31,384 nt of DNA from NCBI GenBank assembly GCA_002425405.1, contig DIME01000025.1:1-31384 (forward strand), given 5' to 3'. The notes beneath the pieces are model-generated. The model was not told where the DNA came from and ran no database searches. It was given only the letters and a program-made list of their open reading frames with translations. The DNA is from Candidatus Accumulibacter vicinus (GTDB lineage Bacteria; Pseudomonadota; Gammaproteobacteria; Burkholderiales; Rhodocyclaceae). Of the stretch, positions 1-9,408 are shown in pieces. Every line of letters begins with the position of its first letter. Positions within the stretch are counted from its first letter, which is position 1. Position numbers and translations under genes: made by a program.

Positions 1-100
1 CTCAACATGTGTGTGATCAACAGGACCGAAGACAACGTTGAAACTGATAGGTGCTAAGGTGCCTTGACCAAGCATGCTTTTTGAATCTATAGTCTGCCCC

Positions 101-301
101 ATGCTGAATGAACTCAACGCACTCGAAATCAAGGTTGTTCAAGTGGTTGCGCTGTGCCGCACATTACGAACCGAGAATGAGGCCCTGCGCCAGCGGCTCG
201 CGGCGCTGGAAATCGACAAGGAACGCCTTGCCGAACGTATGGCGGCTGCCCGTGCGCGGCTTGAACAGCTTGCCGAGCAACTGCCCGAAGCCAAACCCTG
301 A
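101..301 (+). CDS. ZapB-like small coiled-coil cell-division protein (TIGR02449-type)
   Basis: The product is about 66 residues and almost entirely heptad-patterned coiled coil (ELNALEIKV..., LRTENEALRQRLAALE, then Arg/Glu/Leu-rich repeats). There is no signal peptide or membrane segment. In betaproteobacteria a short coiled-coil protein of this kind precedes zapA and is usually annotated as ZapB-like, a partner that helps organise the FtsZ ring. ATG 101 is chosen because MLNELNALE matches how I remember the family starting. An in-frame ATG at 74 would add nine residues, and neither start has a good Shine-Dalgarno site. The zapA start lies 13 nt past the stop, which suggests co-transcription. 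The family assignment rests on pattern and neighbourhood; the exact function is inferred. Confidence 0.72.
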   Translation: MLNELNALEIKVVQVVALCRTLRTENEALRQRLAALEIDKERLAERMAAARARLEQLAEQLPEAKP

Positions 302-314
302 AGACTCTGATCTG

Positions 315-647
315 ATGCCCAACGAAGCCCATTATCTCGACATCGTTCTGCTTGGCAAGGAATACCGGGTCGCCTGCCCAAGCGATCAACATTCTGCGCT
401 ACTCAATGCGGCAGCCTATGTTGATGGCAAAATGCGCGATATTGCCGGGAAAAGCAGGAACAATCTTCCCGAGCGTATTGCCGTCATGGCTGCGCTCAAC
501 ATCGCTCACGAGCACCTTGGCCTCAATCAGGAGATGCCGGAGCAGCATCAGAAAATTGAATCTGAAATAGGACTGGACATGGACGCGCTTAGGGGTAGAA
601 TCTTTTCCATGGAGGCAGAGCTTGATCAGGTGTTGAAGTCGCAGTAG
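315..647 (+). CDS. zapA: Cell division protein ZapA
   Basis: The protein is 110 residues. ZapA binds FtsZ in the cytoplasm and promotes bundling of protofilaments at the division site. The N-terminal part (LDIVLLGKEYRVACP, about residues 6-20) matches the ZapA beta-strand signature. It is followed by DGKMRDIAGKSRNNLPERIAVMAALNIAHE, the conserved central helix. The C-terminus is a long coiled coil ending in a Glu/Leu-rich helix, and the length is normal for the family. The open frame extends further 5', but that extension runs through the upstream gene in another frame and is rejected; ATG 315 gives the family N-terminus. The upstream ZapB-like gene and downstream 6S RNA reproduce the common zapA-ssrS arrangement of proteobacteria. 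Confidence 0.93.
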   Translation: MPNEAHYLDIVLLGKEYRVACPSDQHSALLNAAAYVDGKMRDIAGKSRNNLPERIAVMAALNIAHEHLGLNQEMPEQHQKIESEIGLDMDALRGRIFSMEAELDQVLKSQ

Positions 648-680
648 GAAGGTTTTCCTGCTCCGGTCTCCAAGAGAGTT

Positions 681-850
681 CCCTGCGGTGTTGTCAGGTC
701 ATAGATTCCTTGAACCAATGCTAAATGGCATTGGTCGCAGACCATAGAAACTGCTGTTGTGTGCGCCCCTAGTCGGACGTACCTGATGCGGAAGGGAAGT
801 GACCTATCTGAACCCAGGTTCAGGATGCCGGCCTGATGGCATCCGCAGGG
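681..850 (+). ncRNA. ssrS: 6S RNA
   Basis: No ORF covers this 170-nt interval, and its ends pair: CCCTGCGG at 681-688 with CCGCAGGG at 843-850, forming the closing stem expected of 6S RNA. The arm CCTTGAACCAATG and the later GAACCCAGGTTCAGGATGCC region resemble conserved beta/gammaproteobacterial 6S segments. The position directly after zapA is the classical ssrS locus, and a strong terminator follows at once. 6S RNA mimics an open promoter and sequesters sigma70 RNA polymerase in stationary phase. The usual downstream partner, 5-formyltetrahydrofolate cyclo-ligase, is not here. Ends are set by the terminal stem; the primary transcript may start slightly earlier. Confidence 0.88.
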
Positions 851-852
851 AC

Positions 853-885
853 AAAAGCGCGGAACCTCTGGTTTCGCGCTTTTTT
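853..885 (+). terminator. Intrinsic terminator after 6S RNA
   Basis: The arms are AAAAGCGCGGAACC (853-866) and GGTTTCGCGCTTTT (870-883). They pair over 14 bp with a single G-U and a three-base loop (TCT), and end in a run of T. The A-tract on the left arm makes it potentially bidirectional, so it may also stop transcription of the convergent methyltransferase gene. Confidence 0.88.
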
Positions 886-963
886 GTGCCCCGCTTTTTT
901 GGACCTGTTGCCGGCGGAGCGCCGGTTCGATTCCTGATGTATCCGACAAGCAGCACGCCGCCA

Positions 964-1680
964 TCAGTCCTGCGCGGGAAGGCCGTCCGCATCGGCCTGC
1001 GAGTGATTGGCATAGGTCGGCCAGTCGGGAACGTACTCGTCGGCCTGGCTGCCCCAGGTGCTCCAGCCCTCCCGGGAGCCACGGGCGAACATCTCCAGGA
1101 AGGGACCGGGCGAGCAGGATTCGATCAGCGCGTAGGCTTCGTCCGGTTTGCGGGAATGCTCGCGCTTGCGGCTCTTGATGATGTTGACCTGGCGGCGGCC
1201 GGGGGCCAGCGTGCGCGCATCCTTCCCCCTGACGCCGAACAGGATCAATTCGGTCGTATTGCGGAAGTAGAAACCGACGCCGCGCCCGTCCGGGCCGCCA
1301 TCCTTGCGGATCTTGTGCCATACCAGGTTGCTCTTGTATGTAAAGCCCCAGGCGGCGAGAACGCGCAGTCCTTCCGGCAACAGCGCGTTCGGCACCCACA
1401 GGTAGAGGTGTGCGGTACTTTCGACGATCTCGGCCACGGGCAGCGCCAGAATGTCGTCCAGCGTCATCGTGGCGTAGCGGTTCAGGCGCTTGTGCTCCGG
1501 TGCCATCTTGCCGGTTCGGTTCTGAAACTGCCATGGCGGATCCGCGAGCACGGTGCGGAACTTCCGGTTGCCAATACGTTGCAGCAGGTCGGAGCCCACC
1601 GCGGGGAAATGGTCGGTCATCTGTTTCAATCGTGAATGGGAAGGAACGGGCCGATGCGCCACAAGGGATCCGGCAAGCAC
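964..1680 (-). CDS. MT-A70 family adenine-N6 methyltransferase
   Basis: The product is about 238 residues. It carries the catalytic DPPW motif (residues 47-50, in the context FRTVLADPPWQF) that marks N6-adenine methyltransferases of the MT-A70 family. ATAHLYLWVPNALL-type and YFRNTTELILFGVRG segments downstream match the rest of the Rossmann-like fold, and a GREGWSTWGSQAD C-terminal motif is visible. GTG 1680 is chosen because AGGAG lies eight bases upstream on this strand; ATG 1620 (MTDHF) and TTG 1684-1686 are alternatives. The gene stands alone: no restriction enzyme, phage or transposase gene adjoins it. It converges on the 6S RNA terminator and points away from cobS. It is most likely an orphan DNA methyltransferase, perhaps of phage or plasmid origin. 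Target sequence is unknown. Confidence 0.88.
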   Translation of the reverse strand: MLAGSLVAHRPVPSHSRLKQMTDHFPAVGSDLLQRIGNRKFRTVLADPPWQFQNRTGKMAPEHKRLNRYATMTLDDILALPVAEIVESTAHLYLWVPNALLPEGLRVLAAWGFTYKSNLVWHKIRKDGGPDGRGVGFYFRNTTELILFGVRGKDARTLAPGRRQVNIIKSRKREHSRKPDEAYALIESCSPGPFLEMFARGSREGWSTWGSQADEYVPDWPTYANHSQADADGLPAQD

Positions 1681-1797
1681 AGTCAAAGCTCCTGCCGGCC
1701 GTCACCGGGCACGATGATACCTGCACTTGCAACGGCAGGCGATGGTCATTGTATTGGCTGATCGGGATACCATCCGGTATTTGGTGAAAGGAAGCAG

Positions 1798-2550
1798 ATG
1801 CTCAGGCGAGAGCTTGCCTATTTCTTCGGTGCGCTGCGCTTTTTTACGCGCCTGCCGGTCCCGGCCTGGGTAGGGCACAGCAGCGAGGCGCTCGACCGGT
1901 CGACGCGATATTTTCCGGCGGTGGGCCTGCTCGTCGGCGCCATCGCCGCACTGGTTTTTGTCCTGACGTCTTTCGTCTTGCCGATGACGCTGGCGGTGCT
2001 GGCGGCAATGGCCAGTTCGCTCTACCTGACGGGAGCGTTTCACGAAGACGGCTGGAGCGACATGGTCGACGGTTTTGGCGGCGGCTGGGAGAAGACACAG
2101 ATCCTGGCGATCATGAAGGACTCGCGAATCGGCAGCTTCGGTGCGATCGCGCTGGTGATGCTGCTGCTCGCCCGCTTCTGCGCGCTGATCGAGTTCGAGT
2201 GGCGGGAGATTCCCCTGGCCCTGCTGGCCGGCCACACCCTATCCCGCTTCGCTGCGACAACCCTGTTGCGCGGCCTCGATTATGTACGCGACGAGGGGAA
2301 AGCGAAGCCCCTGGCCACCCGCATCGGCTGGGGCGAGCTCGGTATTGCCGGACTCACTGCCCTGCTGCCCCTATTGCTGCTGCCTCCGCTCGAGGCGTTG
2401 CTCGGCGGGGTCTTTGCTGCCCTGGCGACGCTGTGGCTGGCTCGCCTGTTCCGGCGGCAAATCGGTGGCTATACCGGCGATTGTCTCGGCGCCACCCAAC
2501 AATTCTCGGAACTTGCTTTTTATTGTGGGCTGTTGTGCAGCTTTTCCTGA
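1798..2550 (+). CDS. cobS: Adenosylcobinamide-GDP ribazoletransferase (cobalamin synthase)
   Basis: The protein is 250 residues, the usual CobS length. CobS joins adenosylcobinamide-GDP and alpha-ribazole(-phosphate) in the last steps of cobalamin assembly, in the inner membrane. The N-terminus ALRFFTRLPVP and the segment GAFHEDGWSDMVDGFGGGWEKTQILAIMKDSRIGSFG are family hallmarks; the DG/D-rich part is the metal- and substrate-binding region. Several hydrophobic helices follow (VGLLVGAIAALVF, LLALLPLLLLPP-like stretches). ATG 1798 has AAAGGAAG just upstream. The stop overlaps the start of cobC, so the two are translationally coupled. I see no cobalamin riboswitch in the 110 bp upstream. Confidence 0.95.
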   Translation: MLRRELAYFFGALRFFTRLPVPAWVGHSSEALDRSTRYFPAVGLLVGAIAALVFVLTSFVLPMTLAVLAAMASSLYLTGAFHEDGWSDMVDGFGGGWEKTQILAIMKDSRIGSFGAIALVMLLLARFCALIEFEWREIPLALLAGHTLSRFAATTLLRGLDYVRDEGKAKPLATRIGWGELGIAGLTALLPLLLLPPLEALLGGVFAALATLWLARLFRRQIGGYTGDCLGATQQFSELAFYCGLLCSFS

Positions 2551-3119
2551 TCCGTCACCCACCACCACGGCTGGCCGCTGGCGTCTGCTACGGGCAGCTC
2601 GATGTCGATTCAGAGGACCCGCAGCCGGCCGCCAGGCGTCTGCGCGCGCTGTTGCCCGCCGCCACGCCGGTCATTGCCAGCCCTTTGCGGCGTGCCCGCA
2701 CCCTCGCCGAGGCCTTGCATCCACAACCGGTGTTCGACGAGCGACTGTTGGAAATCGACTTTGGCGAATGGGAGGGCGTCGCCTGGGAGCAGATCGATCG
2801 CCGGCTACTCGATGCCTGGGCTAGCGATGTGCTGCACTTCGTCGCGCCCGGCGGCGAATCGGTGGCCATGCTGCAGGCGCGCGCGCTTGACTGCGTCCGC
2901 AGTCTACGCGGCAACCATGCCGCCCTCGTCACCCACGCCGGAGTCATCCGCGCCATGCTCGGGCACTGGTTGCAGCTGCCGATTGACGAGTGGAGCCGAC
3001 TGCGACTCGACTTCGGCAGCCTCACGCTGCTCGAGATTGACGCCAGCAGGGACGGCCTGCAGCGGACAGGGCCAGGCCAGCCGCGTGCGCCGGGAATCCT
3101 GCATTACCTCAACCGATGA
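2535..3119 (+). CDS. cobC: Alpha-ribazole phosphatase, histidine phosphatase superfamily
   Basis: The protein is about 194 residues from GTG 2535. CobC removes phosphate from alpha-ribazole-5'-phosphate (or adenosylcobalamin-5'-phosphate). The phosphohistidine motif is LIRHPPP (Arg7-His8). It is followed by ASPLRRARTLAEAL, the acid-base region EIDFGEWEG and the second active-site histidine in VTHAGVIRAML. This layout is that of the phosphoglycerate-mutase-like fold, and the RHP variant with GVCYGQLD is typical of CobC. The start lies inside the last codons of cobS (16-nt overlap), which argues for coupled translation. The much longer upstream extension of this frame lies inside cobS and is rejected; TTG 2523 is a less likely start. 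Confidence 0.88.
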   Translation: MQLFLIRHPPPRLAAGVCYGQLDVDSEDPQPAARRLRALLPAATPVIASPLRRARTLAEALHPQPVFDERLLEIDFGEWEGVAWEQIDRRLLDAWASDVLHFVAPGGESVAMLQARALDCVRSLRGNHAALVTHAGVIRAMLGHWLQLPIDEWSRLRLDFGSLTLLEIDASRDGLQRTGPGQPRAPGILHYLNR

Positions 3120-3155
3120 CCTCCCTCCGCAGAACGTTGCCCCGCCATTCGCAGT

Positions 3156-4451
3156 TCAGGCGACGCCGGAGTCTCGGAAGATTCTTTCGATGCCGCCAAG
3201 ATAAGGACGCAGCACTTCGGGAACACTGATGCTGCCGTCGGAATTCTGGAAGTTTTCCATGACCGCCACCAGCGTGCGCCCGACGGCAAGACCGGAGCCA
3301 TTGAGGGTGTGCACCAGTTCGATTCTGTTGCGCTCGTTGCGATAACGCGCCTGCATGCGTCTGGCCTGGAACGCCTCGAAGTTGGAGCATGACGAGATTT
3401 CGCGGTAGGCCTGTTGTGCCGGCAGCCAGACCTCGAGATCATAGGTTTTTGCTGACGAGAAACCGATGTCCCCGGTACATAGCGTCACCCGCCGGTAAGG
3501 CAGGCCGAGCATTTCGAGGATTCGCTCGGCGTGTCCGGTGAGTTCCTCATGCGCCGCCAGCGAATCGCCTGCGGCGACGATCTGCACCAGTTCAACCTTG
3601 TCGAACTGGTGCTGGCGGATCATGCCGCGCGTATCACGACCGTAGGAGCCGGCTTCTGAACGAAAACACGGGGTATGGCAAACGAGCTTGAGCGGCAGTT
3701 CATCGGCAGTGAGAATCGTGTTACGAACGATGTTGGTGACCGGCACTTCCGCCGTCGGGATCAGATACAGGGGCTCGGCTTCGGTGCGCAGGATCTTGAA
3801 CAAATCCTCCTCGAACTTCGGCAACTGCCCGGTACCCGTCAGGCTGGCAGCGTTGACCAGGTAAGGCGCGTAGACTTCGGTGTAACCGTGCTGTGTCACG
3901 TGCGTATCGAGCATGAACTGGGTCAGCCCGCGGTGCAGGCGAGCGAGCGCTCCCCGCAGCAGCGAAAAGCGCGTGCCGGCGATTTTCGCTGCGGTGGCGA
4001 AATCGAGCTGGTCGAGCGTCTCGCCGAGATCGACATGATCCTTGACCGGAAAGTCGAAGCTGCGCGGTTTCCCCCAGCGCTTGAGCTCGACGTTGTCGGT
4101 GTCGGAACGGCCGATCGGCACGCTGTCCTGTGGCAGATTGGGAAGCACGGCGAGGAATGCGTCGAGTTCCTTCAGCAAATCGGCGAGGCGGACTTCATTG
4201 GCGTCGAGCTCGTCTTTCAGTGCCACCACCTGCGCCATGACTGCGGTGGCATCTTCGCCTCGCCCCTTGCACAGGCCGACCTGCTTCGACAGACTGTTGC
4301 GGCTCGCCTGCAGTTCCTGGGTGCGCGTCTGCAGGGACTTGCGCTGGCTTTCGAGCGTCTGGAATGCCGAACGGTCGAGCGTGAAACCACGCGTGGCCAG
4401 TCGTTCGGCCACACCATCGAGGTTGTTGCGCAGCAGCTGAATGTCGAGCAT
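3156..4451 (-). CDS. serS: Seryl-tRNA synthetase
   Basis: The protein is 431 residues. It charges tRNA-Ser (and tRNA-Sec where present) with serine in the cytoplasm. The N-terminal helical arm (LRNNLDGVAERL through the LAD-rich helix, about residues 1-110) is the tRNA-binding coiled coil. The class II catalytic domain follows, with motif 2 CFRSEAGSYGRDTRGM...HQFDKVE and motif 3 ending NGSGLAVGRTLVAVMENFQ. ISSCSNFEAFQARR is the serine-binding segment. ATG 4451 is chosen over TTG 4457 because MLDIQLLRN is the family start and GAGG lies eight bases upstream. It follows rarA by 81 nt on the same strand, a common betaproteobacterial pair. Confidence 0.97.
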   Translation of the reverse strand: MLDIQLLRNNLDGVAERLATRGFTLDRSAFQTLESQRKSLQTRTQELQASRNSLSKQVGLCKGRGEDATAVMAQVVALKDELDANEVRLADLLKELDAFLAVLPNLPQDSVPIGRSDTDNVELKRWGKPRSFDFPVKDHVDLGETLDQLDFATAAKIAGTRFSLLRGALARLHRGLTQFMLDTHVTQHGYTEVYAPYLVNAASLTGTGQLPKFEEDLFKILRTEAEPLYLIPTAEVPVTNIVRNTILTADELPLKLVCHTPCFRSEAGSYGRDTRGMIRQHQFDKVELVQIVAAGDSLAAHEELTGHAERILEMLGLPYRRVTLCTGDIGFSSAKTYDLEVWLPAQQAYREISSCSNFEAFQARRMQARYRNERNRIELVHTLNGSGLAVGRTLVAVMENFQNSDGSISVPEVLRPYLGGIERIFRDSGVA

Positions 4452-4532
4452 GGTCAATCCTCATGTTGGCGGTCGCGCCGCGACTCGTGAATCTGCCCGC
4501 CTCCCCGGCTGACCACAGCGGCGCGGGCGGAC

Positions 4533-5849
<1,317 letters not shown>

Positions 5850-5961
5850 TCCCCTCTCTCGTCACGACCATTACGCGCCACTGTGACATTTCACACAGCG
5901 CCGGGGGCTGGTCGCCGCTATCTTCTATCTATTACTTCAGCATACCTTGAAAGAAACCGCA

Positions 5962-6162
5962 ATGACCCCACAGCAGCCTCGAAGCAGGGTTGACAGACGC
6001 CAACACGACTATGGGCGGCCTGGTCATCTTCCCGACCGGCGCCGCATTCCGGACCGTCGCCTCCCGGAACTCAACGAAGTCTCCGACATGACATTCGAGG
6101 AGTTTCAGTTGCTCCTGACCCGAACCGGCAAGCCGATTTCCAATACCTCGTCGCGTGGTTGA
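5962..6162 (+). CDS. Small Arg/Pro-rich hypothetical protein
   Basis: The ORF encodes about 66 residues from ATG 5962 (an in-frame TTG at 5947 is also possible). The N-terminal half is very rich in Arg and Pro (RSRVDRRQ, PDRRRIPDRRLPE). The C-terminal half has a short acidic amphipathic stretch (MTFEEFQLLLTR). No membrane helix or signal peptide is visible, and I do not recognise a family. It is divergent from rarA across a 112-nt gap, and its stop lies 65 nt before the convergent acyltransferase stop. The two-part composition (basic disordered head, DxTFEEF-type helix) looks more protein-like than a random frame, but the Shine-Dalgarno site is poor (GAAAGA). Coding status is uncertain. Confidence 0.45.
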   Translation: MTPQQPRSRVDRRQHDYGRPGHLPDRRRIPDRRLPELNEVSDMTFEEFQLLLTRTGKPISNTSSRG

Positions 6163-6227
6163 AGCGCCTTGAGCGGGTCGTCCTGCCCGGAATGGCGCGA
6201 TCTGGCGCCAACGAAGTCGCCGGGCAG

Positions 6228-7619
6228 CTAGGGAACAGGCTTGCCTGCGTCAAGGACGGACTGTTCCAGTTCGGTGAAAGCTGCGGCGACGTAGTTGCTC
6301 AGACGCGGGAGGTTAGGCAGTTCATCGGTGGCGATCAAGCCAAAATACAGTTGCCCGGCATAGCTGAACAGCGTGATGTTCAGCAGGTTGCCGGCCGGCA
6401 GGGTGCTGATCGGATGCAGTTCCTCCAGCCGCGCGCCCTTGAGATACAGATACTCGGCAGGGCCGGGCACGTTCGAGACCAGCGTATTGCCGGTCGGCGG
6501 CAAATGGTTGCTGAGCTTGAGCATTTCCGCAAGTTGCCCGACGACACCGGTGATCAGCGTATAGGATTCGATCGCCTCGGGTTCGACGCTATCGATCATG
6601 GTGCGTACATTACGCAGCGAAAAACCGATGTTGCGCAGACGAACGTAGGGATCGTCGGTCGGCGGTGACAGCTCGACCTGGATGATGCCGATCTTGTTGC
6701 CGGCGCGCTGATCACCCTCCTTGCGCAGGTTGACCGGCATCTGAATCGTGATCGGCCTTTGCAGGTCGACGCCCTCTTCGCGCAGATAGCGGTGCAAGGC
6801 ACCGTCCAGGCAGGTCAGTGCGACATGATTCAAGGTCGAGCGAGTTCTCATACGAATCAGGCTGACCCTTTCCATACTCACACTGGTGGTTGCAAACTGA
6901 CGGCCAGGCGTCACCTGCCCGGTCAGCGGCGTATTGCCATCGGCCACAAACGGCAGCGAAATCGCATTCTTGGTGAGCTTGACACTTTCCAGCAGCAACA
7001 TCGCAGCAAGACGGCCAATCCCCAGAACATGCTTGCCGGCACCCGCAAGATCGCCAAGCAGTGACCGGGCCATCTTCTCCTTGAGTCGCGATCTCACCCC
7101 GGCGATGTGCGGGACGGACCAGAGCGGTTTGAGTTCAAGATCGTCGGCGGTCGGGGACAGCGAATTGACGGCCCAGCGCATCATGGTTACTCCGTCCGCG
7201 CTGGCATGATGGATTTTGACGTAGATGGCAAAGCGGGCTTCGCTCAGACCATCGATGACATGCACCTCCCACAAGGGCCGCGAGCGGTCGAGCATTGGCT
7301 GGTGCAGGTCGGATACCAGCCGGTACAATTCCTCCCGGCCATTCTTGCCGCGCGGTAACTGATGATAGAACAGATGCTCGGTGAGCTCGACCGCTTCGCA
7401 CTCCTGCCAGCTCGGCATGGCCGTCAGAGAAAAACGAATGATCCGGTTGAACGGCGGCTGGACATCGGTAAAGGTCAGATACTCCCGGAACAGATCGGCG
7501 GCAAAGCTGGTCTTCGCGCGAGGCGGCCGTTTGCAGATCATCAGGCCGCCCACGTGCTTCGGGCTTGCCTTTGACTCGGCGATGAAGAAAGCCACATCCA
7601 GCAAGGAGAGTTTGGTCAT
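6228..7619 (-). CDS. Wax ester synthase / diacylglycerol acyltransferase (WS/DGAT)
   Basis: The protein is 463 residues, standard for bacterial WS/DGAT. These enzymes use acyl-CoA to esterify fatty alcohols or diacylglycerol, making wax esters or triacylglycerols at the membrane and lipid-droplet surface. The catalytic HHxxxDG motif is present as HHASADG (His137, His138, Asp142). Supporting motifs are PLWEVHVIDGL before it, MPVNLRKEGD in the middle and LVSNVPGPAEYLYL near the C-terminus. ATG 7619 has AAGGA seven bases upstream. The gene faces away from the phasin gene, so two storage-polymer functions flank one 275-bp intergenic region. Substrate preference (alcohol or DAG) cannot be told from the sequence. 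Confidence 0.93.
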   Translation of the reverse strand: MTKLSLLDVAFFIAESKASPKHVGGLMICKRPPRAKTSFAADLFREYLTFTDVQPPFNRIIRFSLTAMPSWQECEAVELTEHLFYHQLPRGKNGREELYRLVSDLHQPMLDRSRPLWEVHVIDGLSEARFAIYVKIHHASADGVTMMRWAVNSLSPTADDLELKPLWSVPHIAGVRSRLKEKMARSLLGDLAGAGKHVLGIGRLAAMLLLESVKLTKNAISLPFVADGNTPLTGQVTPGRQFATTSVSMERVSLIRMRTRSTLNHVALTCLDGALHRYLREEGVDLQRPITIQMPVNLRKEGDQRAGNKIGIIQVELSPPTDDPYVRLRNIGFSLRNVRTMIDSVEPEAIESYTLITGVVGQLAEMLKLSNHLPPTGNTLVSNVPGPAEYLYLKGARLEELHPISTLPAGNLLNITLFSYAGQLYFGLIATDELPNLPRLSNYVAAAFTELEQSVLDAGKPVP

Positions 7620-7894
7620 CGAGATTTCCTTCGCCCTTCATTGAGTTTCCTGCACACTCACGGCCATCCATCGCCGCGACAACGGCAAGCCGCGCGCGCC
7701 CCTTTCCCCGAAGCACCGCCGGCGTCCCTGATCCCGGTGCGTCAAGCATACATCATCAAGGGACGGCCGTTCCAGAGAGAAGCACGCCCGAACCTTTAGT
7801 GTGTTTCCTCTAGACCTTCCCGATAGACTCACCGGCAGTGGTTGCAAAGGCAACTGCAAGAACTTTCAAATGCAGTCAGACAAAGGAGAAACAA

Positions 7895-8338
7895 ATGAGC
7901 AAGACAGTTAGCGCATGGGTCGATCGGGTTGGCAATCAGCAAATCCTGCTGAAGACTGTGGAAGCGACACGCAAGTTGTGGCTTGGCGGCCTGGGCGCTT
8001 ATTCGCTGGCCGCCAGAAGCAGTGTCAGGGCCGTCGAGACGCTTCTTCGTGAAAGCAAGGCCATGCCGCCGAAGGCCCGCCAACAGATCGAGGAAAAATC
8101 GGCCGAACTGATGAGTACCGCCAATACCGCCATTCAGCGCGGCGAACAGGTCGTCAGGGAACGTTTTCTGCGGCCTCTCGATTTCGTTCTCCTGGCAACC
8201 AGACGCGACATCGAGCAGCTCTCGCTACGGGTCATCGAGTTGAGCACCGAGGTACACCAGTTGGCGACCGGCAAAGCGACGCCTGCGACCAAGCCCGCCG
8301 AGCGTGACGATTCGCCGATGATCGCCGGCACGGCGTAG
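7895..8338 (+). CDS. Phasin / PHA granule-associated protein (PhaF/PhaI-like)
   Basis: The protein is 147 residues, mostly amphipathic helix. The segment TRKLWLGGLGAYSLAARSS (about residues 26-45) matches the hydrophobic signature of PhaF/PhaI-type granule proteins. The following helix carries KARQQIEEKSAEL and a Leu/Arg heptad region (DIEQLSLRVIELSTEVHQL). Phasins coat polyhydroxyalkanoate granules and control their number and size. ATG 7895 is set by a strong AAAGGAGAA site; the open frame extends 19 codons upstream but without a better start. There is no long Lys/Ala-rich DNA-binding tail as in PhaF, so it is closer to PhaI. It converges with the LysR-type gene. Confidence 0.85.
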   Translation: MSKTVSAWVDRVGNQQILLKTVEATRKLWLGGLGAYSLAARSSVRAVETLLRESKAMPPKARQQIEEKSAELMSTANTAIQRGEQVVRERFLRPLDFVLLATRRDIEQLSLRVIELSTEVHQLATGKATPATKPAERDDSPMIAGTA

Positions 8339-8361
8339 GGCCGCCAGCGACAGGCAAGATG

Positions 8362-8382
8362 GCCGGCGATTGTCGCGCCGGC
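8362..8382. terminator. Hairpin between convergent phasin and LysR genes
   Basis: GCCGGCG (8362-8368) and CGCCGGC (8376-8382) form a perfect 7-bp GC stem with a 7-base loop in the 74-bp gap between two convergent stops. No T-run follows on either side, so it is a weak terminator candidate or simply an mRNA 3'-end stabiliser. Confidence 0.35.
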
Positions 8383-8412
8383 ATGGCCTGTGCCGCTTGA
8401 ACGGCCGCCCGG

Positions 8413-9369
8413 CTATTTCTGGGAAACCTGCGCAGCTTCGCTGAGCAACCACTGGCGAAAGACGTTGACGATCGGGCGATCGGCAACGGCTTCGGGCACC
8501 ACCAGGTAATAGGCCTGGGTGCGGCGAATGATGATGTCGAAGGGCATCACCAGACGCCCGGCGGCGACCTCGGCTTCGACCAACGGAATCGAGGCAATGG
8601 CCACGCCAACGCCATCGATCACCGCCGCGTGAACCAATCCCGAGTCGCTGAAATGGGTGCCCGCATCCGGGTCGACGCCACTGACCCCTGCGACCTGCAG
8701 CCATTCGGCCCAGGTCGGGCGGTCCATCAGTTCCATGATCGACTCGTCATGCAGAAGATTGTGGCGCCGCAGATCGGACGGCACGTTCAGGGGCCGCATT
8801 CCGAACAGCAGGCGCGGACTGCATACCAGTGCATAGGCCGGAACGAACAGTCGGTCGACGCGGCAACCGTCGTAATGACCACGCCCGAAGCGGATGAATA
8901 ATTCGGTTTCGTCGTCGCGTACGTCGATTCCTGCAAGCCCCGAAACGCCCGAAGCGTCATGGGCATCGATCGTCTCGACCGACGCGGCCATGTGTAGCTG
9001 GATCTCCGGGTGTTCGGCAGTAAAAGCGGGCAAATGGCGAATCAGCCACCGGCTGGCGAAAGCCGGCGGGGTCGTGATCAGCAGGCGCCCAGCGGCTTCA
9101 TGCGACCGCGTGCTTTCGATCGCGGCGGCAAAGCATTCCAGGCCTTCACGCACCTTCGGCAGCATCGCCCGGCCTTTGCGCGTCAGCTCCAGTGCGCGCG
9201 TCAAGCGGTGAAAGAGCGGAAAACCGAGGTATTCCTCAAGACCCCTGATCTGGTGGCTGATGGCTGTGGGCGTCACGGCCAATTCCTCGCTGGCATCCTT
9301 GAAACTGAGATGGCGGGCCGCCGCTTCGAAGGCACGCAGCGAGTTCAGAGGGGGCAATCGGTAAGTCAT
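8413..9369 (-). CDS. LysR-family transcriptional regulator, GcvA-like
   Basis: The protein is 318 residues. The N-terminal winged helix-turn-helix is clear: LPPLNSLRAFEAAARHLSFKDASEELAVTPTAISHQIRGLEEYLG (about 5-50). The start PPLNSLRAFEAAARHLSF and the FRRLTRAL-like segment (FHRLTRALELT) are characteristic of the GcvA subgroup, which includes regulators of glycine cleavage and of beta-lactamase. The effector-binding domain fills about residues 95-305. There are no glycine-cleavage genes in the window, so the target is unknown. LysR regulators commonly control a divergent gene; here that is the 59-codon ORF at 9484, with an inverted repeat between them. The Shine-Dalgarno site is weak. Confidence 0.92.
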   Translation of the reverse strand: MTYRLPPLNSLRAFEAAARHLSFKDASEELAVTPTAISHQIRGLEEYLGFPLFHRLTRALELTRKGRAMLPKVREGLECFAAAIESTRSHEAAGRLLITTPPAFASRWLIRHLPAFTAEHPEIQLHMAASVETIDAHDASGVSGLAGIDVRDDETELFIRFGRGHYDGCRVDRLFVPAYALVCSPRLLFGMRPLNVPSDLRRHNLLHDESIMELMDRPTWAEWLQVAGVSGVDPDAGTHFSDSGLVHAAVIDGVGVAIASIPLVEAEVAAGRLVMPFDIIIRRTQAYYLVVPEAVADRPIVNVFRQWLLSEAAQVSQK

Positions 9370-9408
9370 ATGGAAGAGATATTCTCACGCATTGGCTGAT
9401 TATTGATC

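Noticed and set aside
626..1732. A 368-codon minus-strand frame overlapping the methyltransferase, 6S RNA and terminator
   Set aside because: The MT-A70 frame carries the catalytic motif. This other frame runs through the 6S RNA and its terminator and has no domain.
1687..1797. A cobalamin riboswitch before cobS
   Set aside because: The 110-bp gap is too short for a full B12 element, and no B12-box-like sequence was seen.
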